Shown: in pieces, positions 49,792 to 58,961 of the stretch
How positions within the stretch are numbered: the stretch's first letter is position 1
Layout: each line of letters starts with the position of its first letter
Assembly: GCF_039540195.1 (NCBI RefSeq)
Contig: NZ_BAABEO010000006.1
Location: 124,001 to 188,000 of the forward strand
Direction of reading: 5' to 3'
DNA: 64,000 bases
From: Zafaria ginkgonis
GTDB lineage: Bacteria; Actinomycetota; Actinomycetes; Actinomycetales; Micrococcaceae
Notes under the pieces: model-generated
Told to the model about the DNA's origin: nothing
What the model saw: only the letters and a program-made list of their open reading frames with translations
Database searches by the model: none
Translations under genes and position numbers: made by a program

Positions 49792-50793
49792 GTGATCGCC
49801 ACCAGCCCCTCCCAGTTGCAGGCCGCCCAGCGGCCCGGCGCGGTGCCTGCGCCGGAGGAAATCCTTCCGGACACCCACGTGATCGCGCTGCCGCTGCCGC
49901 AGGGCAGCTCCGTGGTGTACACGCTCTGCTACGTGCTGGTGGACAGCGGCGGCGCCGCGCACCTCGTGGACCCCGGCTCCAACCTGGACCAGAACTTCGA
50001 GGCGTTGGCGGGCTTCCTGGACCGGTTGGGCGTGGACCGGGTGGCCACGGTCTTCGCCACCCACCTGCACCCGGACCACCTGGGGCTGGCCGACCGGGTC
50101 CGCCGCTGGACCGGCGCCCGCGTGGCGCTCGGCCGGGTGGAGCAGGGTGCGCTGCGCACGCTTCCGGCCACGCGCGCCAGCGGGGCCGACTTCGAGCGGT
50201 GGGGGGTGCCGGAGGCCGAGCGCCCGGATCCGGCGCAACTGGTCCGGCGCCGCGCCCAGGACCCGGATTTCCGGGCCGACGTGCTGCTCGAGGACGGGGA
50301 CGCACTGGACATCCCCGGCCGTGCCGTCACCGCCATGCTGACCCCCGGACACACCACCGGGCACATGAGCCTGCGCGACGACACCCGGAAGCTGCTGTTC
50401 ACCGGGGACCACGTGCTGCCGACGCTCTACCCGGGCATCGGGCTGGGCGGGCCCGCCGCGGTGAACCCGATCGGCACCTACTTCGGCGCGCTGGACGCCC
50501 TCCGGCCCTACACGGACTACGAGGCCTGTCCCGGGCACGGCTACCGCTTCACCGGCCTGGCGTCCCGGATCGACCGCATCGAGGAGCACCACCGGCACCG
50601 CGCCCGGGAGGTCCAGGCGGTGCGCGCGCGTGAACCTGGCGCGTCGGTGTGGGAGGTCTCCCGCCACGTGACCTGGAAGCGCGGCTGGGACAACCTTCCG
50701 GCGTTCCTGCAGGCCTCGGCCCTGCGCCAGGTGGAGATGCATCTGCAGTACCTCGACGCCCTCGACGCGGAAGCCGCGGCCCCCACCCCGTAG
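49792..50793 (+). CDS. MBL fold metallo-hydrolase
   Basis: 333 aa from the GTG at 49792, chosen by the -10 position. The zinc site is complete: HLHPDH in FATHLHPDHLGLA, a later histidine in LTPGHTTGHMS, Asp in FTGDHVLP, and a last histidine in CPGHGYRFTG. The C-terminal 90 residues form a winged-helix-like extension seen in LACTB2-type and related hydrolases. It would cleave a thioester, lactone or phosphoester; the target is unknown. Single gene. Confidence 0.88.
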   Translation: MIATSPSQLQAAQRPGAVPAPEEILPDTHVIALPLPQGSSVVYTLCYVLVDSGGAAHLVDPGSNLDQNFEALAGFLDRLGVDRVATVFATHLHPDHLGLADRVRRWTGARVALGRVEQGALRTLPATRASGADFERWGVPEAERPDPAQLVRRRAQDPDFRADVLLEDGDALDIPGRAVTAMLTPGHTTGHMSLRDDTRKLLFTGDHVLPTLYPGIGLGGPAAVNPIGTYFGALDALRPYTDYEACPGHGYRFTGLASRIDRIEEHHRHRAREVQAVRAREPGASVWEVSRHVTWKRGWDNLPAFLQASALRQVEMHLQYLDALDAEAAAPTP

Positions 50794-50982
50794 CCCTGGC
50801 CCCACTCCTTGGCCTCGGCGACCGCCTCGCCGCCCTACCGGCCCCACTGCAGGGATCCCCGCTCCAGGAATTGTGTTGCGTTTGTGCGGGTGCTCCGCCG
50901 AATCCTGACGCGTAGGTGTCGGTGTTTTCCACAATTGTGTGTGGAGAACGGAGGGGCTCCAGCCCTTGCCCCTCACACTTTT

Positions 50983-51044
50983 CCCGCGGAACCCGCACTT
51001 ACGCGTCAGAATTCCCGCGGAACCCGCACTTACGCGTCAGGATT
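50983..51044. repeat. 31-bp tandem repeat pair, left of selO
   Basis: Units 50983-51013 and 51014-51044 differ at one base; the core reads AACCCGCACTTACGCGTCAG. The same pair occurs right of the gene at 52582-52643. Confidence 0.85.
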
Positions 51045-51071
51045 CGGAAACGGCCCCGCGGCCGTCGCGCG

Positions 51072-51077
51072 TATCCT
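51072..51077 (+). promoter_or_regulatory. -10 element of selO (leaderless)
   Basis: TATCCT ends 6 nt before the ATG at 51084. Confidence 0.5.
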
Positions 51078-51083
51078 GAATGG

Positions 51084-52544
51084 ATGGATGCGCAGGCCCA
51101 GTCCACTGTGGTTTTCGATAGTCATTTCGCGCGCGAACTGCCGGAAATGGCCATTCACTGGCGGGCGGAGGAGTTTCCCGATCCCCGGCTGCTGGTGCTG
51201 AACGAGCCGTTGGCCGAGGCCCTGGGCTTTGATCCGGCGTTCCTGCGGACCGCCGAGGGTCTGCACTTGCTGACGGGCCGGCGGCCCCCTGAGGGGGCGA
51301 CGCCGGTGGCGCAGGCGTATGCCGGGCACCAGTTCGGCTGGTACTCGCCCCGACTGGGCGACGGGCGGGCGCTGCTGCTCGGGGAAGTCGTCGACGCCGC
51401 CGGCAAGCGCCGCGACATCCACCTCAAGGGGTCGGGGCAGACTCCCTTTGCCCGCGGCGGTGACGGGTTCGCCGTCGTCGGTCCCATGGTGCGCGAGTAC
51501 ATCGTCAGCGAGGCGATGCACGCCCTGGGCGTGCCCACCACGCGCTCCCTGGCCGTCATCGCGACCGGGCAGTCCGTCGCCCGCGAGAGCCTGCTCCCGG
51601 GCGCGCTGCTGGTCCGGGTGGCCAGCAGCCACCTGCGCGTGGGGAGCTTCCAGTACGCCAGGGCAACGGGCGACGCGGACCTGCTGCGCCGCCTGGCGGA
51701 CCACGCGATCGACCGCGACCATCCCGCCGCCGCCCAGGCCGAGAATCCCCATCTGGCCTTGTTCCAGTCGGTGGTATCGGCCCAGGCCTCGCTGATCGCG
51801 CAATGGATGCTCGTGGGCTTCGTGCACGGGGTCATGAACACGGACAACATGACCGTTTCGGGCGAGACGATCGACTACGGACCCTGCGCCTTCATGGACG
51901 CCTTCAACCCTTCCGCGGTGTACAGCTCGATCGACGAGACGGGCCGGTACGCCTACGGCAACCAGCCGAGCGTGGCGGAGTGGAACCTCGCCCGGTTCGC
52001 CGAGGCCCTCCTGCCCCTTTTCGACGCCGACGAGGACCGGGCGGTGGCCCTGGCGCAGGAAGCGCTGGCGGCCTTCCGCCCGCAGTACAGCGCGGTCTGG
52101 CTGGCCGGCATGAAGGCCAAACTCGGGCTGCCCGGCCTCGACGACGCCACGGCCTCGCCGCTGGCGAGGGACCTGACCGGCCTGCTGCAGGCGGCCGGGG
52201 CAGACTACACCTCGTTCTTCCGCGCGCTCGGCCGGGCCGCCGCCGGGGACACCGCCGCCGTCCGCGGGTTTTTCCCGGACCCGAGGCCCTTCCTCGAGTG
52301 GCTGGAGCGGTGGCAGGCACTGGCCCCCGACGCCGGGACGATGGTGCGGACCAATCCGGCCTACATCCCCCGCAACCACCTGGTGGAGGAGGCCCTGGCC
52401 GCCGCGGCCGCGGAGGACCTGGAACCGTTGCGCCGCCTGCTGGAAGCCGTGACGGCGCCCTACGACGAACGGCCGGGCCTGGAGCGCTACGCCGAACCCG
52501 CGCCCGAGGACTTCGGAACGTACCGCACCTTCTGCGGGACGTGA
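51084..52544 (+). CDS. selO: SelO/YdiU family protein adenylyltransferase
   Basis: 486 aa from the ATG at 51084, matching YdiU length. Pseudokinase marks: YAGHQFGWYSPRLGDGRALL, HLKGSGQTPFARGGDG with the ATP lysine, SEAMHALGVPTTRSLAVIAT, and HGVMNTDNMTVSGETIDYGP with the catalytic Asn and Asp. SelO transfers AMP from ATP to Ser, Thr or Tyr of target proteins in redox control. Unlike eukaryotic SelO no selenocysteine is involved; the protein ends with a cysteine three residues from the C-terminus (FCGT). Flanked on both sides by the same 31-bp repeat pairs. Confidence 0.92.
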   Translation: MDAQAQSTVVFDSHFARELPEMAIHWRAEEFPDPRLLVLNEPLAEALGFDPAFLRTAEGLHLLTGRRPPEGATPVAQAYAGHQFGWYSPRLGDGRALLLGEVVDAAGKRRDIHLKGSGQTPFARGGDGFAVVGPMVREYIVSEAMHALGVPTTRSLAVIATGQSVARESLLPGALLVRVASSHLRVGSFQYARATGDADLLRRLADHAIDRDHPAAAQAENPHLALFQSVVSAQASLIAQWMLVGFVHGVMNTDNMTVSGETIDYGPCAFMDAFNPSAVYSSIDETGRYAYGNQPSVAEWNLARFAEALLPLFDADEDRAVALAQEALAAFRPQYSAVWLAGMKAKLGLPGLDDATASPLARDLTGLLQAAGADYTSFFRALGRAAAGDTAAVRGFFPDPRPFLEWLERWQALAPDAGTMVRTNPAYIPRNHLVEEALAAAAAEDLEPLRRLLEAVTAPYDERPGLERYAEPAPEDFGTYRTFCGT

Positions 52545-52581
52545 CCTGCCGCGGGACCCGCCCTGGCGCCCCGCACTTTTC

Positions 52582-52643
52582 CCCGCGGAACCCGCACTTA
52601 CGCGTCAGGATTCCGCCGGGACCCGCACTTACGCGTCAGAATT
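52582..52643. repeat. 31-bp tandem repeat pair, right of selO
   Basis: Units 52582-52612 and 52613-52643; the first is identical to 51014-51044, the second differs at a few bases near its start. Same orientation as the left pair. Confidence 0.85.
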
Positions 52644-52682
52644 CGGGGCGGACTGCCTGGGAGGCAGCAAAATCCCGGGGAA

Positions 52683-52741
52683 ACGACGGCGGGGCCGCTC
52701 CTGCGCGACGTGCGTCGCGGTAGGAACGGCCCCGCCGTCGT
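52683..52741. terminator. Bidirectional terminator between selO and purL
   Basis: 15-bp perfect outer stem (ACGACGGCGGGGCCG and complement) with an inner GCGAC/GTCGC hairpin. It sits between convergent genes. Confidence 0.65.
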
Positions 52742-52751
52742 ATTGCCGGTG

Positions 52752-55052
52752 CTAGAAGTACTTCGGCAGCGTGGCCTCGTGGGCCTCGCGCAGCTCGGCC
52801 AGGTCCAGCTCGAAGAGGCCCTGCACCTCCAGCGCGGAGGTCTGCGTGTCGACCACGCCCAGGCGGACCACCGGGTACTGGCGGGCCGTGGCCATGTCGT
52901 TGAAGCGGACCTCCTCGGAGCGCGGCACCGCGACCACGGCGCGGGCCTGCGACTCGGAGAACAGCGCCGTGAAGGCGTCCACGCCGTCGCGCTCGCACAG
53001 GTCATCCAGCGCCACGCGCGCGCCGACGCCGTAGCGCAGCGCCATCTCGGACAGGGCAGCGGCCAGGCCGCCCTCGGAGAGGTCGTGCGCGGCGTCGATC
53101 ATGCCGTCGCGGCTGGCGTTGATCAGGATCGCGCCCAGGGTCTTCTCCGCCACCAGGTCCAGCTTCGGCGGCAGGCCGCCGAGGTGGCCGCGGATGTTCG
53201 CGAACTCCGAACCGTCCAGCTCGTCGCGGGTGGTGCCGAGCAGGTAGATGGCCTGGCCGTCGGCGTCGTTGCGCCAGCCCGAGGGGGTGCGGCGGGCGAC
53301 GTCGTCGAACTTGCCGAGCACCGCCACCACGGGGGAGGGGTGGATCGGCGTGGAGCCGGTCTGGTTGTAGAGGGAGACGTTGCCGCCGGTGACCGGGACG
53401 CCGAGCTCCATGCAGGCGTCGGAGAGGCCGCGGATGGACTCGGCCAACTGCCACATCACGTCCGGGTCCTCGGGGGAGCCGAAGTTCAGGCAGTCGGAGA
53501 CGGCCATCGGCACGGCGCCGGAGGTGGCGACGTTGCGGTAGGCCTCGGCCAGCGCCAGCTGCGCGCCCGTGTAGGGGTCCAGGTAGGCGTAGCGGCCGTT
53601 GGCGTCGGTGGACAGCGCCACGCCCAGGCCGGTCTCCTCGTCGACGCGGATCACGCCGGCGTCGTCCGGGGCGGACAGGGCGGTGTTGCCGCCGACGTAG
53701 CGGTCGTACTGGTTGGTGATCCAGGACTTGTCGCACATGTTCGGGGACGCCATCAGTTCCACCACGGCGGCCTTGAGCTCCTCGCCCGTGGCCGGCAGGC
53801 CGGCTCCGGCGTCGGAGGCCCTGAACGTGTCCGCCTGCAGCGCGTCCTGCCACTCGGGGCGCGCGTAGGGGCGGTCGTAGACCGGACCCTCGTGCGCGAC
53901 CGTGCGCGGGTCGACGTCGACGATGGTCTCGCCGTTCCACGTGATGATCAGGCGGCCCGTGTCGGTGACCTCGCCGAGCCAGGAGTACTCCACGGCCCAC
54001 TTCTCCATGACCGCCTCGAAGGCCGCCACGTTCTCCGGGGAGACCACGGCCATCATGCGTTCCTGCGACTCGGACATCAGGATCTCGCCCGGGGTCAGGG
54101 TCGGGTCGCGCAGCAGCACGGAGGTCAGTTCGACCTCCATGCCGCCGTCGCCGTTGGACGCCAGTTCGGAGGTGGCGCAGGAGATGCCGGCGGCGCCGAG
54201 GTCCTGGATCCCCTCCACCAGGGAGCCCTTGAACAGTTCCAGGCAGCACTCGATGAGCACCTTCTCCGCGAAGGGGTCGCCGACCTGGACGGCGGGGCGC
54301 TTGGACGGCTTGGTGTCGTCGAAGGACTCCGAGGCCAGCACGGAGGCGCCGCCGATGCCGTCGCCGCCGGTGCGGGCGCCGAACAGGACCACCTTGTTGC
54401 CCTTGCCGGAGGCGTTGGCCAGGCGGATGTCCTCGTGGCGCATGACGCCCACGGCGAGGGCGTTCACCAGCGGGTTGCCCTGGTAGACCGAGTCGAAGAC
54501 CATTTCGCCGCCGATGTTCGGCAGGCCCAGCGAGTTGCCGTAGCCGCCGATGCCGGCGACCGCTCCGTGCATCACGCGGGCGGTGTCCGGGTGGTCGATC
54601 GCGCCGAAGCGCAGCGGGTCCATCACGGCCACGGGGCGGGCGCCCATGGAGATGATGTCGCGCACGATCCCGCCGATGCCGGTCGCGGCGCCCTGGTAGG
54701 GCTCCACGAACGACGGCGAGTTGTGGGACTCGATCTTGAAGGTCACGGCCCAGCCGTCGCCGAGGTTGGTGACGCCGGCGTTCTCGCCGATGCCCACCAG
54801 CATGTCCTTCTTCATCTCCTCGGTGACCTTCTCGCCGAACTGGCGCAGGTGGTTCTTGGAGGACTTGTAGGAGCAGTGCTCGGACCACATGACCGAGTAC
54901 ATGGCCAGCTCGGCGGCGGTCGGGCGGCGGCCCAGGACCTTGACGATCTCCTCGAACTCGTTCTGCTTCAGGCCCAGTTCGGCCCAGGGAAGCTCGGTGT
55001 CCGGGGTGGTGGCGGCGTGCTCAACGGTGTCGATGTTGAACTGCTGGGTCAC
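52752..55052 (-). CDS. purL: Phosphoribosylformylglycinamidine synthase subunit PurL
   Basis: 766 aa from the GTG at 55052, which follows GGAGG and overlaps the purQ stop by 4 bases. The small-type PurL layout is complete: MYSVMWSEHCSYKSSKNHLR, FKIESHNSPSFVEPYQGAAT, GGIVRDIISMGARPVAVMDP, GKGNKVVLFGARTGGDGIGG, and the second-half VSDCLNFGSPEDPDVMWQLA. It turns FGAR, ATP and glutamine-derived ammonia into FGAM in purine synthesis, working with PurQ and PurS encoded directly upstream. Confidence 0.97.
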   Translation of the reverse strand: MTQQFNIDTVEHAATTPDTELPWAELGLKQNEFEEIVKVLGRRPTAAELAMYSVMWSEHCSYKSSKNHLRQFGEKVTEEMKKDMLVGIGENAGVTNLGDGWAVTFKIESHNSPSFVEPYQGAATGIGGIVRDIISMGARPVAVMDPLRFGAIDHPDTARVMHGAVAGIGGYGNSLGLPNIGGEMVFDSVYQGNPLVNALAVGVMRHEDIRLANASGKGNKVVLFGARTGGDGIGGASVLASESFDDTKPSKRPAVQVGDPFAEKVLIECCLELFKGSLVEGIQDLGAAGISCATSELASNGDGGMEVELTSVLLRDPTLTPGEILMSESQERMMAVVSPENVAAFEAVMEKWAVEYSWLGEVTDTGRLIITWNGETIVDVDPRTVAHEGPVYDRPYARPEWQDALQADTFRASDAGAGLPATGEELKAAVVELMASPNMCDKSWITNQYDRYVGGNTALSAPDDAGVIRVDEETGLGVALSTDANGRYAYLDPYTGAQLALAEAYRNVATSGAVPMAVSDCLNFGSPEDPDVMWQLAESIRGLSDACMELGVPVTGGNVSLYNQTGSTPIHPSPVVAVLGKFDDVARRTPSGWRNDADGQAIYLLGTTRDELDGSEFANIRGHLGGLPPKLDLVAEKTLGAILINASRDGMIDAAHDLSEGGLAAALSEMALRYGVGARVALDDLCERDGVDAFTALFSESQARAVVAVPRSEEVRFNDMATARQYPVVRLGVVDTQTSALEVQGLFELDLAELREAHEATLPKYF

Positions 55053-55804
55053 TTGGTGCCTCCAACGAGGGTGGTCAGGACGGAGGTGAAGAGTCCCAGT
55101 CCGTCGGTTCCGGTGTGGTCGGGGCCGTAGCCGGCCTCCACGGCGTGCTCCGGGTGCGGCATGAGGCCCACCACGTTGCCGGCTTCGTTGGAGATGCCGG
55201 CGATGTCGCGGCGGGACCCGTTCGGGTTCCAGCCCACGTAGCGGAAGGCCACGCGGCCCTCGGCCTCGAGCGCGTCGAGGGTCTTCTCGTCGGCGATGTA
55301 CTGCCCGTCCTGGTTCTTCAGGACGATCGAGATCTCCTGGCCGGCCGCGTACTGGCTGGTCCAGGCGGTGGTGTTGTTTTCCACGCGCAGGACCTGGTCG
55401 CGGCAGATGAACTTCAGGTGGTCGTTCTTGATCATGGAGCCCGGCAGCAGGTGCGACTCGGTGAGGATCTGGAAGCCGTTGCAGATGCCCAGGACCGGCA
55501 GCTTGGCGTCGGACTTCGCGGCGTCGACGATCTTGGACATCATCGGCGCGAAGCGGGCGATCGCGCCGGCGCGCAGGTAGTCGCCGTAGGAGAAGCCACC
55601 CGGGAGGATGACGGCGTCGACGTCCTGCAGGGACTCGTCGGCGTGCCACAGGGACACCGGCTCGGCGCCGGCGAGGCGGACCGCGCGCGCGGCGTCGCGG
55701 TCGTCGAGGGTGCCGGGGAAGGTCACGACGCCGATGCGCGCACCCGAGAGCGCCGCGCCCGGGGCGGGCGAGTAGTCGCCGATCAGGGGGAGTTCGCTGC
55801 TCAT
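55049..55804 (-). CDS. purQ: Phosphoribosylformylglycinamidine synthase subunit PurQ (glutaminase)
   Basis: 251 aa. Class I glutamine amidotransferase: oxyanion region LPGGFSYGDYLRAGAIA, nucleophile cysteine in VLGICNGFQIL, and the His-Glu pair in GLMPHPEHAVE. It feeds ammonia to PurL. The ATG at 55804 shares one base with the purS stop. The first 20 residues precede the usual RIGVVTFPGTLDD start and may be a real extension, since no other start fits the coupling. Confidence 0.96.
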   Translation of the reverse strand: MSSELPLIGDYSPAPGAALSGARIGVVTFPGTLDDRDAARAVRLAGAEPVSLWHADESLQDVDAVILPGGFSYGDYLRAGAIARFAPMMSKIVDAAKSDAKLPVLGICNGFQILTESHLLPGSMIKNDHLKFICRDQVLRVENNTTAWTSQYAAGQEISIVLKNQDGQYIADEKTLDALEAEGRVAFRYVGWNPNGSRRDIAGISNEAGNVVGLMPHPEHAVEAGYGPDHTGTDGLGLFTSVLTTLVGGTK

Positions 55805-56055
55805 TAGTCCGCGACGACCTCGACGTTGACGACGTCCTCGATCACCGGGTTGGACAGCAGCGTCTCGGCGGCGTTGCGGGCCTGCTCCAGGACGGCCTCG
55901 GTGATTTCGCCTTCGACGGTCAGCTCGAAGCGCTTGCCCTGGCGGACGCCGGCGAAGGCGTCGAAGCCGAGGCGGGGGAGGGCGCCCACGATGGCCTTGC
56001 CCTGCGGGTCAAGAATTTCGGGCTTGGGCATGACATCAACAACGATCCGGGGCAT
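55804..56055 (-). CDS. purS: Phosphoribosylformylglycinamidine synthase subunit PurS
   Basis: 83 aa, the normal size. It begins with RIVVDVMPKPEILDPQGKAI and contains LPRLGFDAFAGVRQGKRFEL, typical of PurS, the small dimeric subunit that bridges PurL and PurQ. ATG 56055 follows AGGAG. A TAGAAT -10 candidate at 56151-56156 on the reverse strand would give a leader of about 90 nt. First gene of the purSQL operon. Confidence 0.96.
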   Translation of the reverse strand: MPRIVVDVMPKPEILDPQGKAIVGALPRLGFDAFAGVRQGKRFELTVEGEITEAVLEQARNAAETLLSNPVIEDVVNVEVVAD

Positions 56056-56219
56056 CCGGGTTCTCCTGTGCGCGAAGGTGGGGTTTGGCGCTTGCGGAGG
56101 TGCCGTCTCACGCCATGGCAGTCGATGACGCTCCGCGAGCTTGCCCCACCATTCTACCGGGTTGAAAATGACCCCCCGTCCGGCGGGATTCCCCCTGCTC
56201 GGGGCCCGGTTTCGCCGCG

Positions 56220-56225
56220 TAGGCT
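56220..56225 (+). promoter_or_regulatory. -10 element of the YchJ-like gene (leaderless)
   Basis: TAGGCT ends 6 nt before the ATG at 56232. Confidence 0.5.
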
Positions 56226-56231
56226 GGTCAC

Positions 56232-56624
56232 ATGGACTCCGAGGACCGCTGCCCCTGCCTGTCCGGCGAAACCTACGGCGCCTGCTGTGGCAGGTTTCAC
56301 GCCGGCTATGCCGCCGGGGTGTGGCCGACCACCGCCGTGGCCCTGATGCGTTCGCGCTACAGCGCGTTCGCGGCCGGCGCCGCCGACTACCTGCTGGCCA
56401 CCTGGCACCCCTCCACCCGGCCGGTGGAACTGGTCCTGGACACCGAGACCGTGTGGCGGCGGCTGGACATCCTGCGCATCAAGGGAGGCAGCCCCTTCGA
56501 CGAGCGCGGGACGGTCGAGTTCGCGGCGCACTACCGGCACGACGGCGAACGCGGGGTCCAGCGCGAATCCTCGCGCTTCGTGCGCGAGGACGGCCGCTGG
56601 TACTACCTGGACGGGGAGCTCTAG
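56232..56624 (+). CDS. YchJ family protein (UPF0225, SEC-C-type zinc motif)
   Basis: 130 aa. The N-terminal CPCLSGETYGACCGRFHAG carries the cysteine cluster of the family, followed by ALMRSRYSAFAAGAADYLLA and TWHP, the standard YchJ signature, and an NTF2-like core ending FVREDGRWYYLDGEL. Zinc binding by the cysteines is probable; a cellular task is not known. Single gene between purS and the convergent efeB. Confidence 0.9.
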   Translation: MDSEDRCPCLSGETYGACCGRFHAGYAAGVWPTTAVALMRSRYSAFAAGAADYLLATWHPSTRPVELVLDTETVWRRLDILRIKGGSPFDERGTVEFAAHYRHDGERGVQRESSRFVREDGRWYYLDGEL

Positions 56625-56711
56625 CCGTACCTAGCCGGCAGGGTTGGTTGCACCGGGCGATCGGTGCTTTGCCTCCGAGGGCGCGGTGCCGGATCGGGCA
56701 GCCTTCCCGGC

Positions 56712-58001
56712 TTAGCCTTCGAAGAGCGTTTGGCCGATGTATCCGCCCGCACCGAAACCGGGCGGGATGGCGAAAACCCCCGAGCCGGTGTGTCGCAGGT
56801 ATTCGGAGAGGATGTCGTCGCGGGCCAGCGCCGTCTGCATCGGCACGTAGTGGGTGCGCGGGTCCACCACGAAGGCGATGAAGAACAGTCCGGCGTCCAG
56901 CCGGCCCAGCCCGTCGGTGCCGTCGGTGTAGTTGAACCCGCGGCGCAGCATCCGCACCCCGTCGTTGTGGGAGGGGTGTGCGAGCGCCACGTGCGAGCCC
57001 GCCGGCACCAGCGGCCCGTCCCGGCCCTGCAGGGCGAAGTCGGGTTCGGTGAATTCCTCGCCGCCGGACAGTGGCGCGCCGGTCCGCTTGGTGCGGCCGA
57101 TGATGGTCTCCTGTTCGCCCAGCGGCGTCCGGTCCCAGGTCTCGATGTGCATGCGGATGCGCCGCGCGACCAGGTAGGTGCCCCCGTTCATCCAGGCCTC
57201 GCCGCCGGAGGCCCCGGAGACCCAGACATGCTCCTGGAGGAATGCGGTGTCCTCGCTCTTGAGATTGGCTGTGCCGTCCTTGAACCCCATGAGGTTGCGC
57301 GGGGTGGACTGGGCGCGGGAGGTGGAGGAGGTCCGGCCGAAGCCGATCTGGGACCAGCGCACCTGCGCCCGGCCGAAGGCGATGCGGGAGAGGTTGCGCA
57401 CGGCGTGGACGGCGACCTGCGGATCGTCGGCGCACGCCTGGACCACCAGGTCCCCGCCGCTGCGGGCCTCCTCCAGCGCATCCCCGGGGAAGTGCGGCAG
57501 CTCGATCAGCGCCTCCGGAAGCCTGCCCTCGAGGCCGAAGCGCGCCCCGCCGTCGTCCCGGAACAGCGTGCGGCCGAAGCCGATGGTGACGGTGAGGCGG
57601 GAGGCGGCCAGCCCAATGGCCTCGCCGGTGTCCTCCGGCGGCGCGTCGTAGGGCCCGGAGGTCGCCCCGCCCTCGCCGATCTCCTGCCCCTGGGCCATCG
57701 CCTCGATCGCCCGGGTCCAGTCCCGGAGCAGGGCCACCAGCTCGTCCCGGTCCTGCGTGGTGACGTCGAAGGCCGCGATGTGCATCCGGTCCTGGGCCGC
57801 GGTGGTGATGCCGGCCTGGTGCTCCCCGTGGAGCGGGACGACGGCGGAGGCGGGCGCGGGCTCCCGCGTCGAGGCGTACGCGGCGTAGCCCGCGGCTCCC
57901 GCGGCCAGGCCAAGGGTTCCGGTGCCCGCGGCGGCAAGCAGTGAGCGCCGCGAAAGGCCTCCGGCGGGGGAGGGAGGGGAGGGATCGGGGCGGTCTGTCA
58001 T
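56712..58001 (-). CDS. efeB: Dyp-type peroxidase EfeB (Tat-exported)
   Basis: 429 aa. A Tat signal with GLSRRSLLAAAG (Arg18-Arg19) heads the protein. The DyP signature GxxDG appears as LMGFKDGTANL, the distal region has RIRMHIETWDRTPLGEQE, and the proximal heme histidine is probably in GSHVALAHPSHNDG. EfeB takes part in ferrous iron uptake or heme iron release outside the membrane. It follows efeU by 28 bp. In most genomes efeO sits between them; here it does not. Confidence 0.93.
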   Translation of the reverse strand: MTDRPDPSPPSPAGGLSRRSLLAAAGTGTLGLAAGAAGYAAYASTREPAPASAVVPLHGEHQAGITTAAQDRMHIAAFDVTTQDRDELVALLRDWTRAIEAMAQGQEIGEGGATSGPYDAPPEDTGEAIGLAASRLTVTIGFGRTLFRDDGGARFGLEGRLPEALIELPHFPGDALEEARSGGDLVVQACADDPQVAVHAVRNLSRIAFGRAQVRWSQIGFGRTSSTSRAQSTPRNLMGFKDGTANLKSEDTAFLQEHVWVSGASGGEAWMNGGTYLVARRIRMHIETWDRTPLGEQETIIGRTKRTGAPLSGGEEFTEPDFALQGRDGPLVPAGSHVALAHPSHNDGVRMLRRGFNYTDGTDGLGRLDAGLFFIAFVVDPRTHYVPMQTALARDDILSEYLRHTGSGVFAIPPGFGAGGYIGQTLFEG

Positions 58002-58029
58002 GATCGGGGGTCCTGGGAGACGGGGCGGG

Positions 58030-58863
58030 TCAGGCCCGGGCGGATGCGGCGGGCGCGGGGACGCCGCGGCGCACGAGGCGCAGGAAGAGGAACATCACCG
58101 GGATGACATATGCCGTCCAGGCAATGGCTTGGAGCCAGGTGGTGGCCGGAGTGAAGTTGAAGACCCCCTTGAGCAGCGTTGCCGGCCATCCACTGGGAGG
58201 AACCGCAGCGGAGACGTCGAAGGCGAGGTGGTGCAGCCCGGGCAGCACGCCAGCCTCCTGCAGGTCGTGGACCCCGTAGGCGAGCACGCCGCCGGCAACG
58301 ACGATCAGCGCCGCTCCCGTCCAGGCGAAGAACATCCGCAGGTTGATCTTCAGGGCTCCGCGGTGGATCAGGATGCCCAGGACCACCGCGACCGCCAACC
58401 CGAGGAGGGATCCCAGCAGCGGCTGCCAGGTCTGGCCGGTGGCCCGCGCGGCGGCCCAGATGAACAACGCGGTCTCAAGGCCTTCGCGGCCCACGGCCAG
58501 GGCCGCCACCAGGAACAGGCCCCACGCAGACCCCTCGGCCGACTGGTCCACCCGCTCGCGGAGTTCGGGGCCGAGCTTGCGCGCCGCGGCGGTCATCCAG
58601 AACACCATCCACGTCATCAGGCCCACGGCGATGATCGACAACCCCCCGCCGATCATTTCCTGCGCCTCGAAGGTCAGGCCCCGGGGACCGAAGGTGAGGA
58701 GGGCGCCCGCCCCGAGGGATGCGGCGATGGCCACGCCGACTCCGGCCCAGACCCGGGGAATCAGGCGTTGCCTGCCGGTCTTGCGCAGGTAGGCCAGCAG
58801 CAGGACCACCACGAGGGCGGCTTCGAGCCCTTCACGCAGTCCGATCAGGAAGTTGCCCAGCAT
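58030..58863 (-). CDS. efeU: FTR1 family iron permease EfeU
   Basis: 277 aa from the ATG at 58863 with GGTGGGG upstream. Seven hydrophobic segments with the two iron-binding REGLE motifs, GLREGLEAALVVVL near the N-terminus and AVGREGLETALFIWA mid-protein. It carries iron across the membrane. An iron box lies about 100 bp upstream (58962-58980), so expression should rise when iron is scarce. Forms an operon with efeB. Confidence 0.93.
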   Translation of the reverse strand: MLGNFLIGLREGLEAALVVVLLLAYLRKTGRQRLIPRVWAGVGVAIAASLGAGALLTFGPRGLTFEAQEMIGGGLSIIAVGLMTWMVFWMTAAARKLGPELRERVDQSAEGSAWGLFLVAALAVGREGLETALFIWAAARATGQTWQPLLGSLLGLAVAVVLGILIHRGALKINLRMFFAWTGAALIVVAGGVLAYGVHDLQEAGVLPGLHHLAFDVSAAVPPSGWPATLLKGVFNFTPATTWLQAIAWTAYVIPVMFLFLRLVRRGVPAPAASARA

Positions 58864-58961
58864 CGCCCCACCCGTTCCGCCCTTCCCGCCTCGGATGGCC
58901 GTCATGGTGCGGGCCACCCGGTGCACGCCCGTTAATGCTAAAGGCAGGCACGCCCAAAAGG

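Larger units (their letters stand above)
50794..51083. other. Intergenic region with repeats before selO
   Basis: 290 bp without a gene. It holds a partial inverted copy (about 50899-50917) and two tandem direct copies (50983-51044) of a 31-bp repeat, and the selO -10 element. Confidence 0.6.

Noticed and set aside
50983..52643. Transposon ends around selO
   Set aside because: The repeats are direct, arranged in tandem pairs, and no transposase or target-site duplication is seen; they are reported as repeats instead.
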